A stretch of 64,000 bases of DNA, taken from Melampsora larici-populina 98AG31 (lineage: Eukaryota > Basidiomycota > Pucciniomycetes > Pucciniales > Melampsoraceae). Shown one piece after another: positions 1-10,429 of this stretch (its first letter is position 1; each line of letters opens with the position of its first letter). The stretch is from contig NW_006768800.1 of the NCBI RefSeq assembly GCF_000204055.1, positions 619,967-683,966 on the forward strand. Reading direction: 5' to 3'. The notes beneath the pieces are model-generated. The model was not told where the DNA came from. It saw only the letters and a program-made list of their open reading frames with translations, and did not search any database. The position numbers and the translations under genes were made by a program.

Positions 1-1102
1 ATCCTTCACTCAACTCCGTTGCAAATTCCGTATCCATCATACGTTGAAAATGTGCCGGAGCCCCTTTGATCCCGAATGGCATCTTGAGATATTTGTGTAT
101 GCCCATGTGAGATATAATTCTCAGCAAATATCTGCTTATTTCGTCTACTTCATTCTGATGAAACCCCTTCATAACATCCATGGTGGTGATGTATAGGGCC
201 ATACCTAGGTTTGTCAGGCAATGACTAATTCTAGGCATTGGGTATCTATCCGGCACTGTGAAGGTGTTCAGTGCTCGGAAATCTCCACACATCCGAGATT
301 TGCCGTTATGCCAGGCTATGATAACAGGTGTTGTCACATCTACTTCCTCGTCTGCTCCTACTTTCCGTAGGATGCCATATCGAACAAGTTCGTTGACATG
401 TTTCTCTATTTCATCTCTACTCCGTGGGCTCGCTGGATATGCCTGCTTTTTTAATATCGGAGGGTAAGGTTTCTCTATATTAAGTCTGAGCTTGAGTTTA
501 TGACCTTTAATGGTCCCTATTGGATTGTCTCCATATGCAAAGGCGCTTTTGTACTTTCTCACCACTGCTTTCAATGAGTGTAGTTCGGTAGATTTCAACC
601 TAGGCGAAATGTTACATTCCTCAAAGGCTTTCTCAAATGCTTTGTCTGTTTTCGCTGAAACTGCTGCTATGGTTTGTTCTTTCATTAGACTTAAGAGGAA
701 TTTCTTCTTCTTGTTTTCGTTTCCTATTGTAAAGTATTTCTCTTTACTGTGGACTATATCGAATCCATACAATCGAAGGAATTCTCCTCCTAGGATAAAG
801 TACTCTGATGTGGCGTTATCCATTATTACAAATTCTGGTTGAATTTGTACTGATCCTAGGTGATGAGGAAATATCATAGGGAGCTCTATAACTCCTATCG
901 CTTTCAGTCTGTTACTACATCCTCTGAATGTCATGCTGCTTGGAGGCAACATCCGTTCCTTCCAGTCCTTTACGAATTTGTTCAGATAGTTCATTCCAAC
1001 TATGGAGCACGCTGCTCCACTGTCGAGCAATATTTCCACTTTCTGATCCCCATTCACTAAAGCCGAGGTGAGGCAGTGATGACCTATTGTATGCGCTTGT
1101 CC
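1..1102 (-). CDS. Pol polyprotein, N-terminal part: retropepsin and start of reverse transcriptase
   Basis: The minus-strand frame is open from just after a TGA at 1103-1105 to the window edge, about 367 codons, in the same frame as the gag-like ORF upstream. An aspartic protease comes first: LLDSGAACSIV, with the catalytic Asp codon at 1022-1024, and a second half-domain ILGGEFLRLYGFDI. A linker of about 90 residues leads to the RT palm and fingers, with VTTPVIIAWHNGKSRMCGDF, TVPDRYPMPRI, MDVMKGFHQNEVD and MPFGIKGAPAHFQRMMD. In the family these cleave the polyprotein and copy element RNA into DNA. No Met lies close to the frame opening, so expression would need stop readthrough or a repaired stop. 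The 3' part is missing because the window ends. Confidence 0.85.
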
Positions 1103-3787
1103 TCATTTGGGTTTAGACATCATAAGTCGCGCATCTGATACTTGCGACGATGGTTTCGTATTTTCTTCCCATTGTTGGGGTATGGCAGCTTGTGATTGTA
1201 GCTCCGCTATATCACATCCTTCTGCTGCTTCCACTGTGATTGTGGCTATGTAACTTAGAACTCGTAGTCTTTCGTCCCATATATTTTGGGGTATTATTGG
1301 AAATTGAAATGTTTGGCTATCTGTTCGTATCTTACAGCGTGTTCTACCTCCTAGGTAGAGAGAGAATCCGAATTCTCGTAGGTCTCTGCTACCTAGTATC
1401 AAGTGATCTAATTCGTCGTCCCGTAATACCGTGAACTTGATCATCAGAAAGCACGGATTATATACGTGTTCTAGTTTAATCGGCATTGACACTTCTCCTA
1501 GTACGTCCAACTCGTCTGTGCCGGTTGTTTTCATATCTGTTGGCCATGTTGGCCAGTACTTGTTTAGGATTTTTGTCGAAGCTATTGAGGGTTCGATGCC
1601 TGTATTCAAGAGCATGTGGCTGCTGAAACCCGATATCGTAACTGCTATGAATGCTCTGCTTTCTGCGTTATCGAAGTTTCTTCGTTCTAAAAATGGCGGT
1701 GGATTAACTGATGCTGTAACTTCCTCAGCTATTCTCAAGTTCTTGGCTAAATCTTCTATTGACAAAGTTGGAGTTTGTACTTGTACGGTCTCTTCTGTAG
1801 CTTCTGATACAGTTGCAAGACACTCTTGTTCTCGGTGTTGATCCATCATATCGATGTTACCTATACATAGCCCATTCTCATCATCATCGGATGATTCCGT
1901 TCCCCTATGTTCTTGCTCTTCTGACATCTCTGTCTTTTCTTCGTCATCTTGTTCTTCGTCCATTTCGTTACTTATCACGTTAATAGATTTCTTCTCGAAT
2001 CTGCTACCTTTATTGGTGTCATTTCTAAATGAGACTCTCGCTGGACTGTTCCCTGAAGGTCTACTCGGTCTATAGTCTTTGTATTTCCCGACCTCTGTAG
2101 GTTTCGGATGTTCGCTTGCTTTGTAATCTCTAAAGCTGGATGTCTTTTCCCTGCTTGAAAAATTATAATTTCGGTAGTCTTTTGTCTTCTGAAGGGTTTT
2201 ACCTATCGAGGTATTTGTCACGACTTCCTGAAAGATGTTCACAAAACTTTTGAAGTCTGAATGGTCCGAAATACGAGACTGGACCGCGTGCTCAATATCT
2301 CCGTTACACAATCCCAGCACTTTATCTATTTGCTCCCGGATTGTAAGGAATGGCCATGCTGCGTCCATTCTGCGACGCTGCATAAGTAGCCATGCTGTCG
2401 GTTTTTCTCTATTCTCCCATTTGAATGTGTCTCGGTCGAATGCTGTGGCCATTTTTCTTTTCCAGATGGGTGTCCCGAAGTGATCCATGATCATCTTCTT
2501 CCATTCATCCCATGATCGCTTTCCTAAGCCTCTCCTTTTCACTGTATACCAGCTTCGTGCTGAATGTGTTAATATTACTCCTAACTTACAGGTAATCAGT
2601 GAATCTGGAATACATGTATCCTCCTTCGTATTATCAATCCATTCGATCCATTCTAGGTGATTATATTCCCCTTTGCCGCTGAATTTTGGCCAATCCCTTG
2701 CTGGGATTTGTCCTTTCTGTAGAGCTTTTTGTTCTTCTGCATCTGGTCCTTCCAGTTCCTCTTTTTCATATGTCGTTTCTTTTCTTAGAATCTTTGGTTC
2801 CATTGGTTTTTCCTGTTGTCTTTTCGGCGCTGATGCAGTGCTTCCTTCATTGCTCTGAGTTGTAACACCTTCTGCAAAAGGATTGTTTCCTAACGCTTGT
2901 TCTGATATATTGTCATTCAGGTTGTTCTGTGTTTTCATCATAGATATCATCCTCGTCACGTTCATGTGTAGCAGGACTATTTGGTGTGCTTGGTTATCCA
3001 ACTTCTCACCTAGTCTACACATCATCTCACTGAGATGTGTGCTATGAATTTCCACTACTTGTTTGCATGTCAAGCTATATGCTTCGATGATCTGTTCCAG
3101 ACTGTTCTTGCAATCTCCACATGTGTTCCTGGCTTCTGATGCCCTCAATCCTTCTTTCAACTTTGTTACATCTGTCTTGATATCGTCAAAGTTCAGATTT
3201 AACTCATCGTTCAGCATATTTATACCGAAGTCCCATTTTTCACTGAGCAAACGGATATTATTGTCAAGTTTGTGTTCCAACGATCTCTGAAGATTCTTCA
3301 TCATGCTAGAGATGTCTTCTTTGTGTTCAATAATGGATGGGATTGATTTTGGAGATAGGCTCTCGGTCTGCAGTTGTAGTGCTTGAAATTTTTTGTTCAG
3401 GCTAAAGTGTTTGTCGAACGATGTATTACTTGAATTGTCTGTTTGTTCCCTTACCGGTCCTGCTGCTACAAACGGTGAGATGTTATCTTCAGTTTCTCTT
3501 ATTATATCTTTGATACTTTTTGTTTGAATTATTGGTTCTTTTAACTTAGTCGTAATCAACGGTGTCTTCCCGTGTACTTTGTTTTCGAAGCTTACTGTTG
3601 ATTGTTTTTTCTCGTTTGTTCTGTTTACCTCAAAGTTGAAGGTTTTAACAGTGGGAATCTCATCTTGCTCATTCTTACTCAAAGCGGGTTCTCGGTATCT
3701 CTCTGGAGATAGTGTCTCACTGCTTACTATCTTGGGTGGCTCTGTGTAGGACTCAACATGATCAATCATTCTTGGTTCTTTGAGCAC
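1103..3787 (-). CDS. Gag-like protein with C-terminal degenerate retropepsin domain
   Basis: 894 codons. Residues 1-350 are polar, with helical or coiled-coil character around 150-290. Residues about 363-530 resemble a retrotransposon gag/capsid domain: a W-rich region with DWPKFSGKGEYNHLEWIEW, then a WDEWKKMIMDHFG-type motif. A basic stretch follows, then an acidic run near 615-655. I see no CCHC zinc knuckle. Residues about 712-825 resemble a second retropepsin: LLNTGIEPSIAS in place of the LLDSGAACSIV seen in Pol, and ILGSRDLREFGFSL matching ILGGEFLRLYGFDI. The catalytic Asp is Asn (codon 1604-1606), so this copy should be inactive. The frame ends at TGA 1103-1105 and Pol continues in the same frame. 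Start chosen as the first Met; 3787 lies just inside the upstream leader. Confidence 0.8.
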   Translation of the reverse strand: MLKEPRMIDHVESYTEPPKIVSSETLSPERYREPALSKNEQDEIPTVKTFNFEVNRTNEKKQSTVSFENKVHGKTPLITTKLKEPIIQTKSIKDIIRETEDNISPFVAAGPVREQTDNSSNTSFDKHFSLNKKFQALQLQTESLSPKSIPSIIEHKEDISSMMKNLQRSLEHKLDNNIRLLSEKWDFGINMLNDELNLNFDDIKTDVTKLKEGLRASEARNTCGDCKNSLEQIIEAYSLTCKQVVEIHSTHLSEMMCRLGEKLDNQAHQIVLLHMNVTRMISMMKTQNNLNDNISEQALGNNPFAEGVTTQSNEGSTASAPKRQQEKPMEPKILRKETTYEKEELEGPDAEEQKALQKGQIPARDWPKFSGKGEYNHLEWIEWIDNTKEDTCIPDSLITCKLGVILTHSARSWYTVKRRGLGKRSWDEWKKMIMDHFGTPIWKRKMATAFDRDTFKWENREKPTAWLLMQRRRMDAAWPFLTIREQIDKVLGLCNGDIEHAVQSRISDHSDFKSFVNIFQEVVTNTSIGKTLQKTKDYRNYNFSSREKTSSFRDYKASEHPKPTEVGKYKDYRPSRPSGNSPARVSFRNDTNKGSRFEKKSINVISNEMDEEQDDEEKTEMSEEQEHRGTESSDDDENGLCIGNIDMMDQHREQECLATVSEATEETVQVQTPTLSIEDLAKNLRIAEEVTASVNPPPFLERRNFDNAESRAFIAVTISGFSSHMLLNTGIEPSIASTKILNKYWPTWPTDMKTTGTDELDVLGEVSMPIKLEHVYNPCFLMIKFTVLRDDELDHLILGSRDLREFGFSLYLGGRTRCKIRTDSQTFQFPIIPQNIWDERLRVLSYIATITVEAAEGCDIAELQSQAAIPQQWEENTKPSSQVSDARLMMSKPK

Positions 3788-3943
3788 TGGAGTGAAGGAA
3801 CATAGTATTACATGATTCTTAATGCTATTATCAATGCGGGAGCTAAAATTGACAACTGCGTTCGCTACTTCCTAACTCGTCTGTGCTATACAAGACGCGC
3901 TTTGATGACAAAAAAGGACTGGGTGTGCTAGAGAAAGTGTTAC

Positions 3944-4516
3944 TTATTGTTGGGATGATTGGCCGTTGTGAGTCGGTTTCTTCCCTTTGCCTTTCTTGTT
4001 GATTCCTTTCACAGCTCGGTAATAGGCTTTGCTGAAGGCTAACATCGAATGCATGTTCTCCGCATCTTCTTCCGCTTGCGGCGCTTTCTTGTACGGTTGA
4101 TTGTTCTGTCGACGATTGTCGTTGCGGATTGGTCCGGCTGATGATGTCGACTGAACTGGTTCGTGGTTCTGTTGGTTGTTCAATTCTTGGGTAGGTGTTT
4201 GTTGGTTCAATCCGAGAGGGTTCTGATTCAGACCTATGTAGCCATTGCTTGTTTTCGCTAGGAGTTTCTTTTCCTCCACATACGGATCCCAGCCCAAGCT
4301 GCCTTTCTGTACTTCCTCCTTGCCTAAGATGACTGTAAAGCTGTCGTGGGACATCTTCCATAATGCAAGAAAGGTCATAACCCGCCGCGTGTTGTTCGGG
4401 TTTGATTCTTGGGCCAACTTCCAGTTCTTGAAATTGTGCTCGTGGAGAGAAATTAACAACCTTTGTTGTTCCGGTGGAACCGTCTCCTGTGGCTGATCTG
4501 GTAGGTCCTCTTGCAT
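3944..4516 (-). CDS. ORF of unknown function in the retroelement leader
   Basis: 190 codons between the LTR and the gag-like frame. The N-terminal half looks foldable (aromatic and hydrophobic spacing around KMSHDSFTVILGKEEV). The C-terminal half is Gln/Asn-rich and ends in a Lys-rich tail. The frame stays open upstream of the first Met to a TAG near 4597. An overlapping 262-codon frame (3843-4631) starts with a basic, Ser/Arg-rich sequence, so the true product could join the two by splicing or frameshift. I do not recognise a family. Its place in the element suggests an accessory or nucleocapsid-like role, but that is only inference from position and charge. Confidence 0.4.
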   Translation of the reverse strand: MQEDLPDQPQETVPPEQQRLLISLHEHNFKNWKLAQESNPNNTRRVMTFLALWKMSHDSFTVILGKEEVQKGSLGWDPYVEEKKLLAKTSNGYIGLNQNPLGLNQQTPTQELNNQQNHEPVQSTSSAGPIRNDNRRQNNQPYKKAPQAEEDAENMHSMLAFSKAYYRAVKGINKKGKGKKPTHNGQSSQQ

Positions 4517-5275
4517 TTCGTCTGGTAGGTGCTGAGCTGACTGAACTTGCTCTTCTGGTTGTATCGCTGTAGGATGGTCGGCCGTACTGGCTTTCTATCG
4601 CTCGAACCCTATCCGATGTTCGTGGTGGCATTTGTATGTTCTACGTTAGATGAGATTTCGCGGAATTACTAGCTTGTAAAAGAGGTTACTAACTAATTTC
4701 TCCTATGGCTGTAGTGGTCAATATCTTCCCAGTGCTCTTGGTTTGCGTATGGTCCAGGGCTTCGTCCTCTAGGTGCTGGGTCGTCGGGGATGTAGATCGG
4801 GTTGTCTCTACTTCCCGCTGGTCTGTTTGGTTGATTGTCTTGTTCACTTGTTCAGTTTGAGCAATCGAAGGAACAGGAAGAAAAAAATAAAAAGAACGTT
4901 GCTTCGTGTTAAATGGAGCTTGTAGGATTATTTCAAGGAAGAATGGGTAAGATCAATTGCTTACTTGATTTCGTCTTCCAAGTCTCTGAGTTGTTGTCTA
5001 ATTCTTTCGGCTAGTTCCGTGAGTTCAAGATATCTTCTTTCTAGTGCTGTGAGCGGTGGAATTTTGAAGATAGGGTTGGGTCTTTCTAATACGAAAGACT
5101 AAAAAAAAAAGAATAGGAAAGGATAAAATGATTCTGAAAACGAGGAACAAAAAAGGGAAGTATATTTTTGTAGGTTTTTATTGTTTTTTCTCTAAAGTAA
5201 AAAAAGAAATATATGTAAAGTGAAAAAATATCTGAAAAACAAAACGTTTTCTTTTGTTAGTCTCGGGTCTTTCTT

Positions 5276-5295
5276 AACCTCGATGAGGCCCCCAA
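5276..5295 (-). other. Candidate tRNA primer-binding site
   Basis: On the minus strand, two bases after the inner LTR edge (…CTGACA), the sequence TGGGGGCCTCATCGAGG follows. A TGG-initiated stretch directly next to the 5' LTR is the usual position of a minus-strand primer-binding site. I could not assign the matching tRNA from memory. Confidence 0.35.
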
Positions 5296-5296
5296 T

Positions 5297-6590
5297 TGTC
5301 AGGGTGGCAACAACTATTACGTACGTGAAGGTCTAGTCTAACAACTCGTACGAGTTTCCTGACTAAGGTATTCCGCTGGGTACGGGGAATACAGGTTAAT
5401 CTGACGATAGGAATAAGTAAGTGAAGAGTTGCTCTTGGTGTCGTTTTAGAGGACTAATAGAATGCGGGCTCACTGTAGGTTTACAGATGATAGCTGGTCG
5501 AAGTCTGAGCCGTAATCTTCTCTCGAAACTGAAAGTTTGAGAGTAGCCTGAGATAGAATCGTCAGGGATCTTGCCAACTAGTGAGTTGCAAGACCTGGGT
5601 CCTTGACCAGGGGAAGATAGGAAAATTACTAACAAGTAAGTTATGCGAACGTAGTAACTTTCGATAGAATGGGGAGATCAAGGGTATAATATTTGACGCT
5701 GATTTACATCTACTTTTAACAATAAGCTATTAAGATTATTCTTTGAGAATTTCTTACAAGCTAATTAGTTGAAAGTACTAAGGAGTTTTGTCCTTGAGAA
5801 GTGTTCTTCTCTAACAAAAATGGTTATATGCTAAAAATCAGGTGAGGTTCATTCCCTTTTCGAATATTAGCCCAGTATTTATATCTTTCTCTTCTCATCC
5901 ACGAGCCTGCGGTTGATAGAAGAAAAAGGATTCTATTTACTAGTTCCGCATTACTCCGGACAGGATCATTATCCTTTGTTACGTAATTTCAACTGAGATA
6001 TGGTTCACTACGTCAATGGATTACATAGTCCTTGCGCATGAGCATATAGTTCTCAGGATCTATTCCTTGGCGTTATGATTGTTCTAAGCATAGTTAGTAG
6101 TAGGTTTGTTAGCTTGTGAGTAAGTTTTGTTTTACTCTTCCTTCTCTTATTCTTTCTCAATACGTATTACGGATTTCCTGATATTAACTTCCTTGGCTCG
6201 TCTTGTTGCTAAGGTGTCTTCTCCGACCTAGTCTCCTTCTTGGGGTACTAGGTAAGGTTATCTGTTCTTTTCGATTTCTCTTCCCTGAGAGTATTCTTCT
6301 CTCAAAGGTATGTTTCCGAGACTTTTGATACTAAGTCAATAAGGTGAGGGTTTCTTGGCTACATTACTTGTTCTGTTCGTTTTATGTGTTTTGGTTTTAT
6401 TAGCGCTCAGCATTTCTGGCGGGTTTTGTGATCTTTGAAACTAGATCAATAAGTTGTATATATATTTTTTTAATTTAATTGGTATCTGTTATATTGTTAT
6501 TAGGCCATATTTAGTTCTTTATGTTATTTTATTATTTACTTATATTTGTGGCTCTTCTGGTTCTTACGCGTAAGAGCTTGAGAGCTGACA
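5297..6590 (-). repeat. Probable 5' LTR of the Ty3/Gypsy element
   Basis: On the plus strand the segment starts TGTCAG at 5297 and ends CTGACA at 6590, a perfect 6-bp inverted terminus, about 1294 bp long. It lies directly upstream, in element orientation, of the leader and gag, and it is noncoding, with no long ORF apart from short spurious ones. The other LTR is outside the window, so identity between LTRs cannot be tested. A second possible outer edge is …GAGCCAACA near 6659. Confidence 0.6.
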
Positions 6591-7490
6591 GTCTTGGACC
6601 AGTTTTAAGTTTTTGAGCTGACCTAGGCCGGGGATTTACAGGTAACACTCTGGAGCCAACACCATTGTTTTATTAGTACACCAAAGGGGTATTGTAACAA
6701 AAATTATGAAAAATTTGCAGGAAAAGAGGGAAGCAAGTAGGAATATGATGGACGGTGACCTCTTTGTATATATTTATCATGATTTTGTCTTGTTGGGAGT
6801 TCTCTACAGGCAAATCTGCCTTTATATTTCTTTTCCGCACCCAACTTATTACTTTTGGTGCAGTGTCATCCTGTGATTTCTGTGGAGTTATACAGGTGCT
6901 GTTGTGCCTTGGGGCACTTGTAACATTCATTGATCAATGATGTCATGATACCATCTCCAATGTGGGCGTAAATTGCATTGACCCTCTCAGGTGCCAACTT
7001 TGGAACACTGTGTGATTTTTGCAGTGATTTAGCTGTGTGGTCAGCATCAAATAGATGAAAATGTTGGTCTGCAACACTTGCAGTCTTATCTTAGACAGTT
7101 TATGGAGATAAGAAAGTCATCAAGACATGACCTTCAAATAATTGCTGGTCAAAAAGTTATACACAAACTGATTGATCCAGGAAATTTATGTACATAGATG
7201 TGTCTTTATAATTGGTATAAAAATAGGTCTTTGGGAAACAGATTTCTTGGGTGTTTGGTTCTGCAAGATTTTGCAAGACGTGTTCATACTACAGCTCTGA
7301 TGTGTTGAACTTGTATGACTTGGACAGATGAGGGCGGATGCGACTCGGGGTCGGTACCGGACACCACGCTGACAAAAAAGCGTTGTAAATGGGGATTTCT
7401 CGACTGGTGTGCGCCATCTCAGAATCAGAAGCCCACAACACGCTATCATCTTTTTTTGTTTGAAGGAACCTTGTTGACATCAACACACTA
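6591..7490. other. Intergenic, no supported gene
   Basis: Between the LTR edge and the CENP-S gene. Only short overlapping spurious ORFs are present and I recognise no family. The last 100 bases are the presumed promoter and 5' UTR of the CENP-S gene. Confidence 0.6.
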
Positions 7491-8246
7491 ATGCCCACGC
7501 GACCACCGGGTCCCAAATCGGCCAGGTCCAAGGGATCGGCCGAAGAAGAAGATGCCCAGAAAGACGCTCGCCAGAACCCAGGAAATGACCCTCTCGCGAT
7601 TTCTCAAGAGGTCAGCTTTTCTAGCTTTTCGACTCACATGATGAATAACTTATTGTTGGATTTCATCATTGGAAACACATGTAGGCTCTCAAGTCGGCAA
7701 TATGGTTGGTTATACTCTCGTTTGTCTCTATTGTTTGCATTCGTGCTAATTAAGCTGGATGCTCTTTTCATCAGGTATACCGTCGCTCAGATCGTTCAAG
7801 AAGAAGAAATTGATCTACAACGTTCAGCAACCGAGCCATTTGTAGCCTCACTCACCGACCTCGTCTATGCGCAGTGTGGTACATATATCCTCTCACCTCT
7901 TTGGTTCTCGAACGGTTTTGTGGCTGACTAGCTCCAGGTCAGAGACGCTTGCGTTGGATCTGAAAGCCTTTGCGGCTCATGCCAATCGTAACACTATTCG
8001 TGCAGAGGATGTTAAGTTGGTGGCTCGAAAGACGACTGCATTGGTAAGTCTTGATTCCATGTTATTGTTATAACATGTTGTAGGCTAACTAAGCATGTTT
8101 GGTCTGGGTGGCTGTCTTTTCACGGATAGCAAGGAGAGATGAGGGACGAGCTACAAAGATACGAACAGGCATCGAACACTGATAAATCCACCAAGGCAAA
8201 AGCTGCTTTCAAGCCACCTGCACCTCGTGCCAAAGCTAAGCCCTGA
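7491..8246 (+). CDS. MHF1: CENP-S / MHF1 histone-fold protein
   Basis: Five exons: 7491-7610, 7685-7704, 7775-7878, 7943-8043, 8130-8246. All introns are GT-AG and phases join cleanly to 153 codons plus TGA. A 20-nt exon 2 is needed to rebuild the helix ALKSAIWYTVAQIVQEE. The core matches the CENP-S histone fold: LTDLVYAQCETLALDLKAF, then AHANRNTIRAEDVKLVARK, close to the family's HAKRTTINTEDVKLLARR. A basic Ala/Lys/Pro tail ends the protein. Known family role: with CENP-X (MHF2) it forms a heterotetramer that binds branched DNA, activates the FANCM/Mph1 helicase in repair, and sits in the CENP-T-W-S-X part of the inner kinetochore. Nucleus. The acidic, disordered N-terminus (EEEDAQKDAR) is not conserved in the family as I know it. 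CENP-X is not in this window. Confidence 0.92.
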
Positions 8247-9503
8247 GTGGTCCTGTGCTGGGGGTAGCGGGTTCCCAGCACCCTTGCCGGTTACGTGAAG
8301 TCGGTCATCTTCTTCGAGATCCAGTGGTGATCATCGACTCTAATCATCGACTGAAATTATCCGCCCTTTTGCGATACATGAGTCTTCCGACGCTAGAAAG
8401 CTTATTGGCTTTGTACCATAGATTCCTAATCTTTTGTTTTTTCATTACAGAGGCATCACGGAGTAGCATCACATTGTCTGTCATAGCAAGGTGCTTCGCC
8501 ATGATACACTGCCAAGCTGTCCTCAAATACACCTTTTGAATAGGTGTTTATCACTGTCCAGTTGGCCATCAATGCATCAACGTTCTCTGTTACTACGCGT
8601 TGTACTGTCACCTCTATCAGAATATTCGAAAGATGATATATAACTAATACTCTGATGAACTTGTAATGAGCTGCTTAATATGCCCCACCAGAACGTATAC
8701 CTAGCAGCTGGAGTAATATGAGAGAATGAAGGCAAATATGTACGAGGTGGGTGTGCTCAGCTTACCGGTCCGGTAATGACAGTAATATGAGAGAATGAAG
8801 GCAAATATGTACGAGGTGGGTGTGCTCAGCTTACCGGTCCGGTAATGACAAAAACCTTGTGCTAGAGGAGCAAATCAATCATTCGGGGCACACATTGATT
8901 CACAGGAAGTGATAGGCATGTCAAGGCAGCAACACCAAAAGTGTTCCCTTCAGGATGCATGCTCATCTTTAATATAATGCGAAGTTCCATGTCGAGTGAT
9001 GAAACAAGCAAGGATAGGAGAATATGAAGCAGACCCTTATAAACAACCTATCCATGAAACCTCTCAATGGAGGCACTGATAAAATATGTCATCTCTGGGC
9101 TACCGCTACTCAAATTCTCTTGTCAAGATGCCTTGCATCCAAAACTGAAAGCATCAGCCGGTGCAGGTTCCCTCAGATTGTTTCTCCCTGCGCAAAAAAA
9201 TCAAATAATACAAGTAGAGTAGATTATAATTTTACAAGTTGATAACCCCACTCAATGCTTGAACAAACAAACAAAAGCACCCAGGATGCCAATAGACTCG
9301 GTTGAAGCATGTTGCTCCAGTGTCCGATGAGGTCCGATGCCAATATCGCGGGATTACAGGCTGTTATGAACACGTCAATGGGGAGCCAACCGGTGACATA
9401 AACTTCAAGATTATCTGTCTGTATTGGAAAAGGTGGTTCATCAGGAATTAGGATTCAACCAAAGACATCGAACACCGATCAACAACAAATCACTCGATTC
9501 AAA
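8247..9503. other. Intergenic between CENP-S and GET1, with a tandem duplication
   Basis: 3' UTR of the CENP-S gene and upstream region of GET1. It contains the 69-bp tandem duplication described separately. No credible ORF. Confidence 0.6.
8712..8849. repeat. Perfect 69-bp tandem duplication
   Basis: 8712-8780 is repeated base for base at 8781-8849. The unit begins AGTAATATGAGAG and ends CCGGTCCGGTAATGAC, and contains a CCGGTCCGG near-palindrome. Identity without differences points to a recent event, or to an assembly duplication. Confidence 0.95.
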
Positions 9504-10429
9504 ATGCTCGCAGTCTACGTCTTCCTGGTTGTCTTTTCAGGTCAATTGATAAGCTGGATTGGAAGTACTCAACTTAGCGAATGGGTGAGCTCAAAATCTC
9601 AATCTACTTCAGTTTCACCTACAAACTTTGTTGTTAACATCACATTGGTTTCTACAGGCTCATAGCATTTATCTTTTCCTTACTCGTTCACCACTCGCTC
9701 GAAATCAAAAAAGCCTTCGAGGTACGATTCTAAAAACTAAATCAGAATTTCAGGCAACTTCATCACAAGATGAGTTTGCTAAATGGGCAAGATTACGTCG
9801 AAAAATGGATAAGGAGCTACAGGAGCTCGATAACCTCAGTAGGTTCTCACCCCTTTTGACACCATATTAATCATTCAAATTGATCTCATTAATTTATCTT
9901 ACAATGCTGATTCTTGAATAAATGCTTTTATTGTTGGAATCGTATTGGCAAAACTTACTCAGATAAACAAATAGCCTCTGATCGCACCCAATTCACGGCA
10001 CTCTTCTCAAGCGTCCTTTGGGTCTTCACCTCGGGTCTTCAATTCGTCTTGATTTCGTGGTATAGGTCTAGTCCTGTGCTTTTGTTACCACCTGGCTGGT
10101 TCCCTCCGACTATCGTCTGGCTCCTCAGTCTTCCATCCGCTCCATACGGTTAGCCTTTCGCCTTCATCTTCAGTACTGTCATGCCATCTTCGGCTTGTAT
10201 TCATACATGATCGTTTTATGATACCAGGTGCTGTTTCTACCACCGTCTGGGCACTTGTTTGCAAGAGAGCGTTATCAGTTCTGGCCAAGATGATGGCTGA
10301 TAGCCTTGGCGTCATTTTTGGTCAGTAGTCCCTTACATTTCTATATTTCTTGATCTGATACGAAATCGCTTTGTCTCCTCAGGATCTAAGCCAACGACGC
10401 AGTCACCTGAGAAACCCGTTGCGCATTAA
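9504..10429 (+). CDS. GET1: GET1 (WRB-type) tail-anchored protein receptor subunit
   Basis: Five exons: 9504-9584, 9658-9838, 9975-10148, 10228-10320, 10383-10429, giving 191 codons plus TAA, all GT-AG. Hydrophobic N-terminal segment (VFLVVFSGQLISWIG), then the diagnostic cytosolic coiled-coil stretch with ATSSQDEFAKWARLRRKMDK, then SDRTQFTALFSS and two further membrane segments (VLWVFTSGLQFVLISWY; PPGWFPPTIVWLLSLP), and a short Lys/Pro tail. This is the family's usual topology of three transmembrane helices with the coiled coil between the first two. Known role: with GET2/CAML it forms the ER receptor that takes tail-anchored proteins from the GET3 ATPase and inserts them in the membrane. 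The start is the only Met before the first hydrophobic segment. Confidence 0.95.

Larger units (their letters stand above)
1..6590 (-). mobile_element. Ty3/Gypsy-type LTR retrotransposon, truncated by window edge
   Basis: Seen: reading the minus strand from 6590 down, there is a probable 5' LTR, a leader with a Gln/Asn-rich ORF, an 894-codon gag-like frame, then a protease and a reverse transcriptase frame that runs off the window at base 1. The RT part shows the Gypsy-style block MPFGIKGAPAHFQ and the motif A-like MDVMKGFHQNEVD. The catalytic YxDD box, RNase H, integrase and 3' LTR would lie left of base 1. Inference: the order protease-RT next to a separate gag fits Ty3/Gypsy rather than Copia. 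Whether the copy is active cannot be judged from the part visible; an in-frame stop separates gag from pol. Confidence 0.88.

Noticed and set aside
1240..3290. Several plus-strand ORFs opposite gag
   Set aside because: Shadows of the gag-like frame on the other strand.
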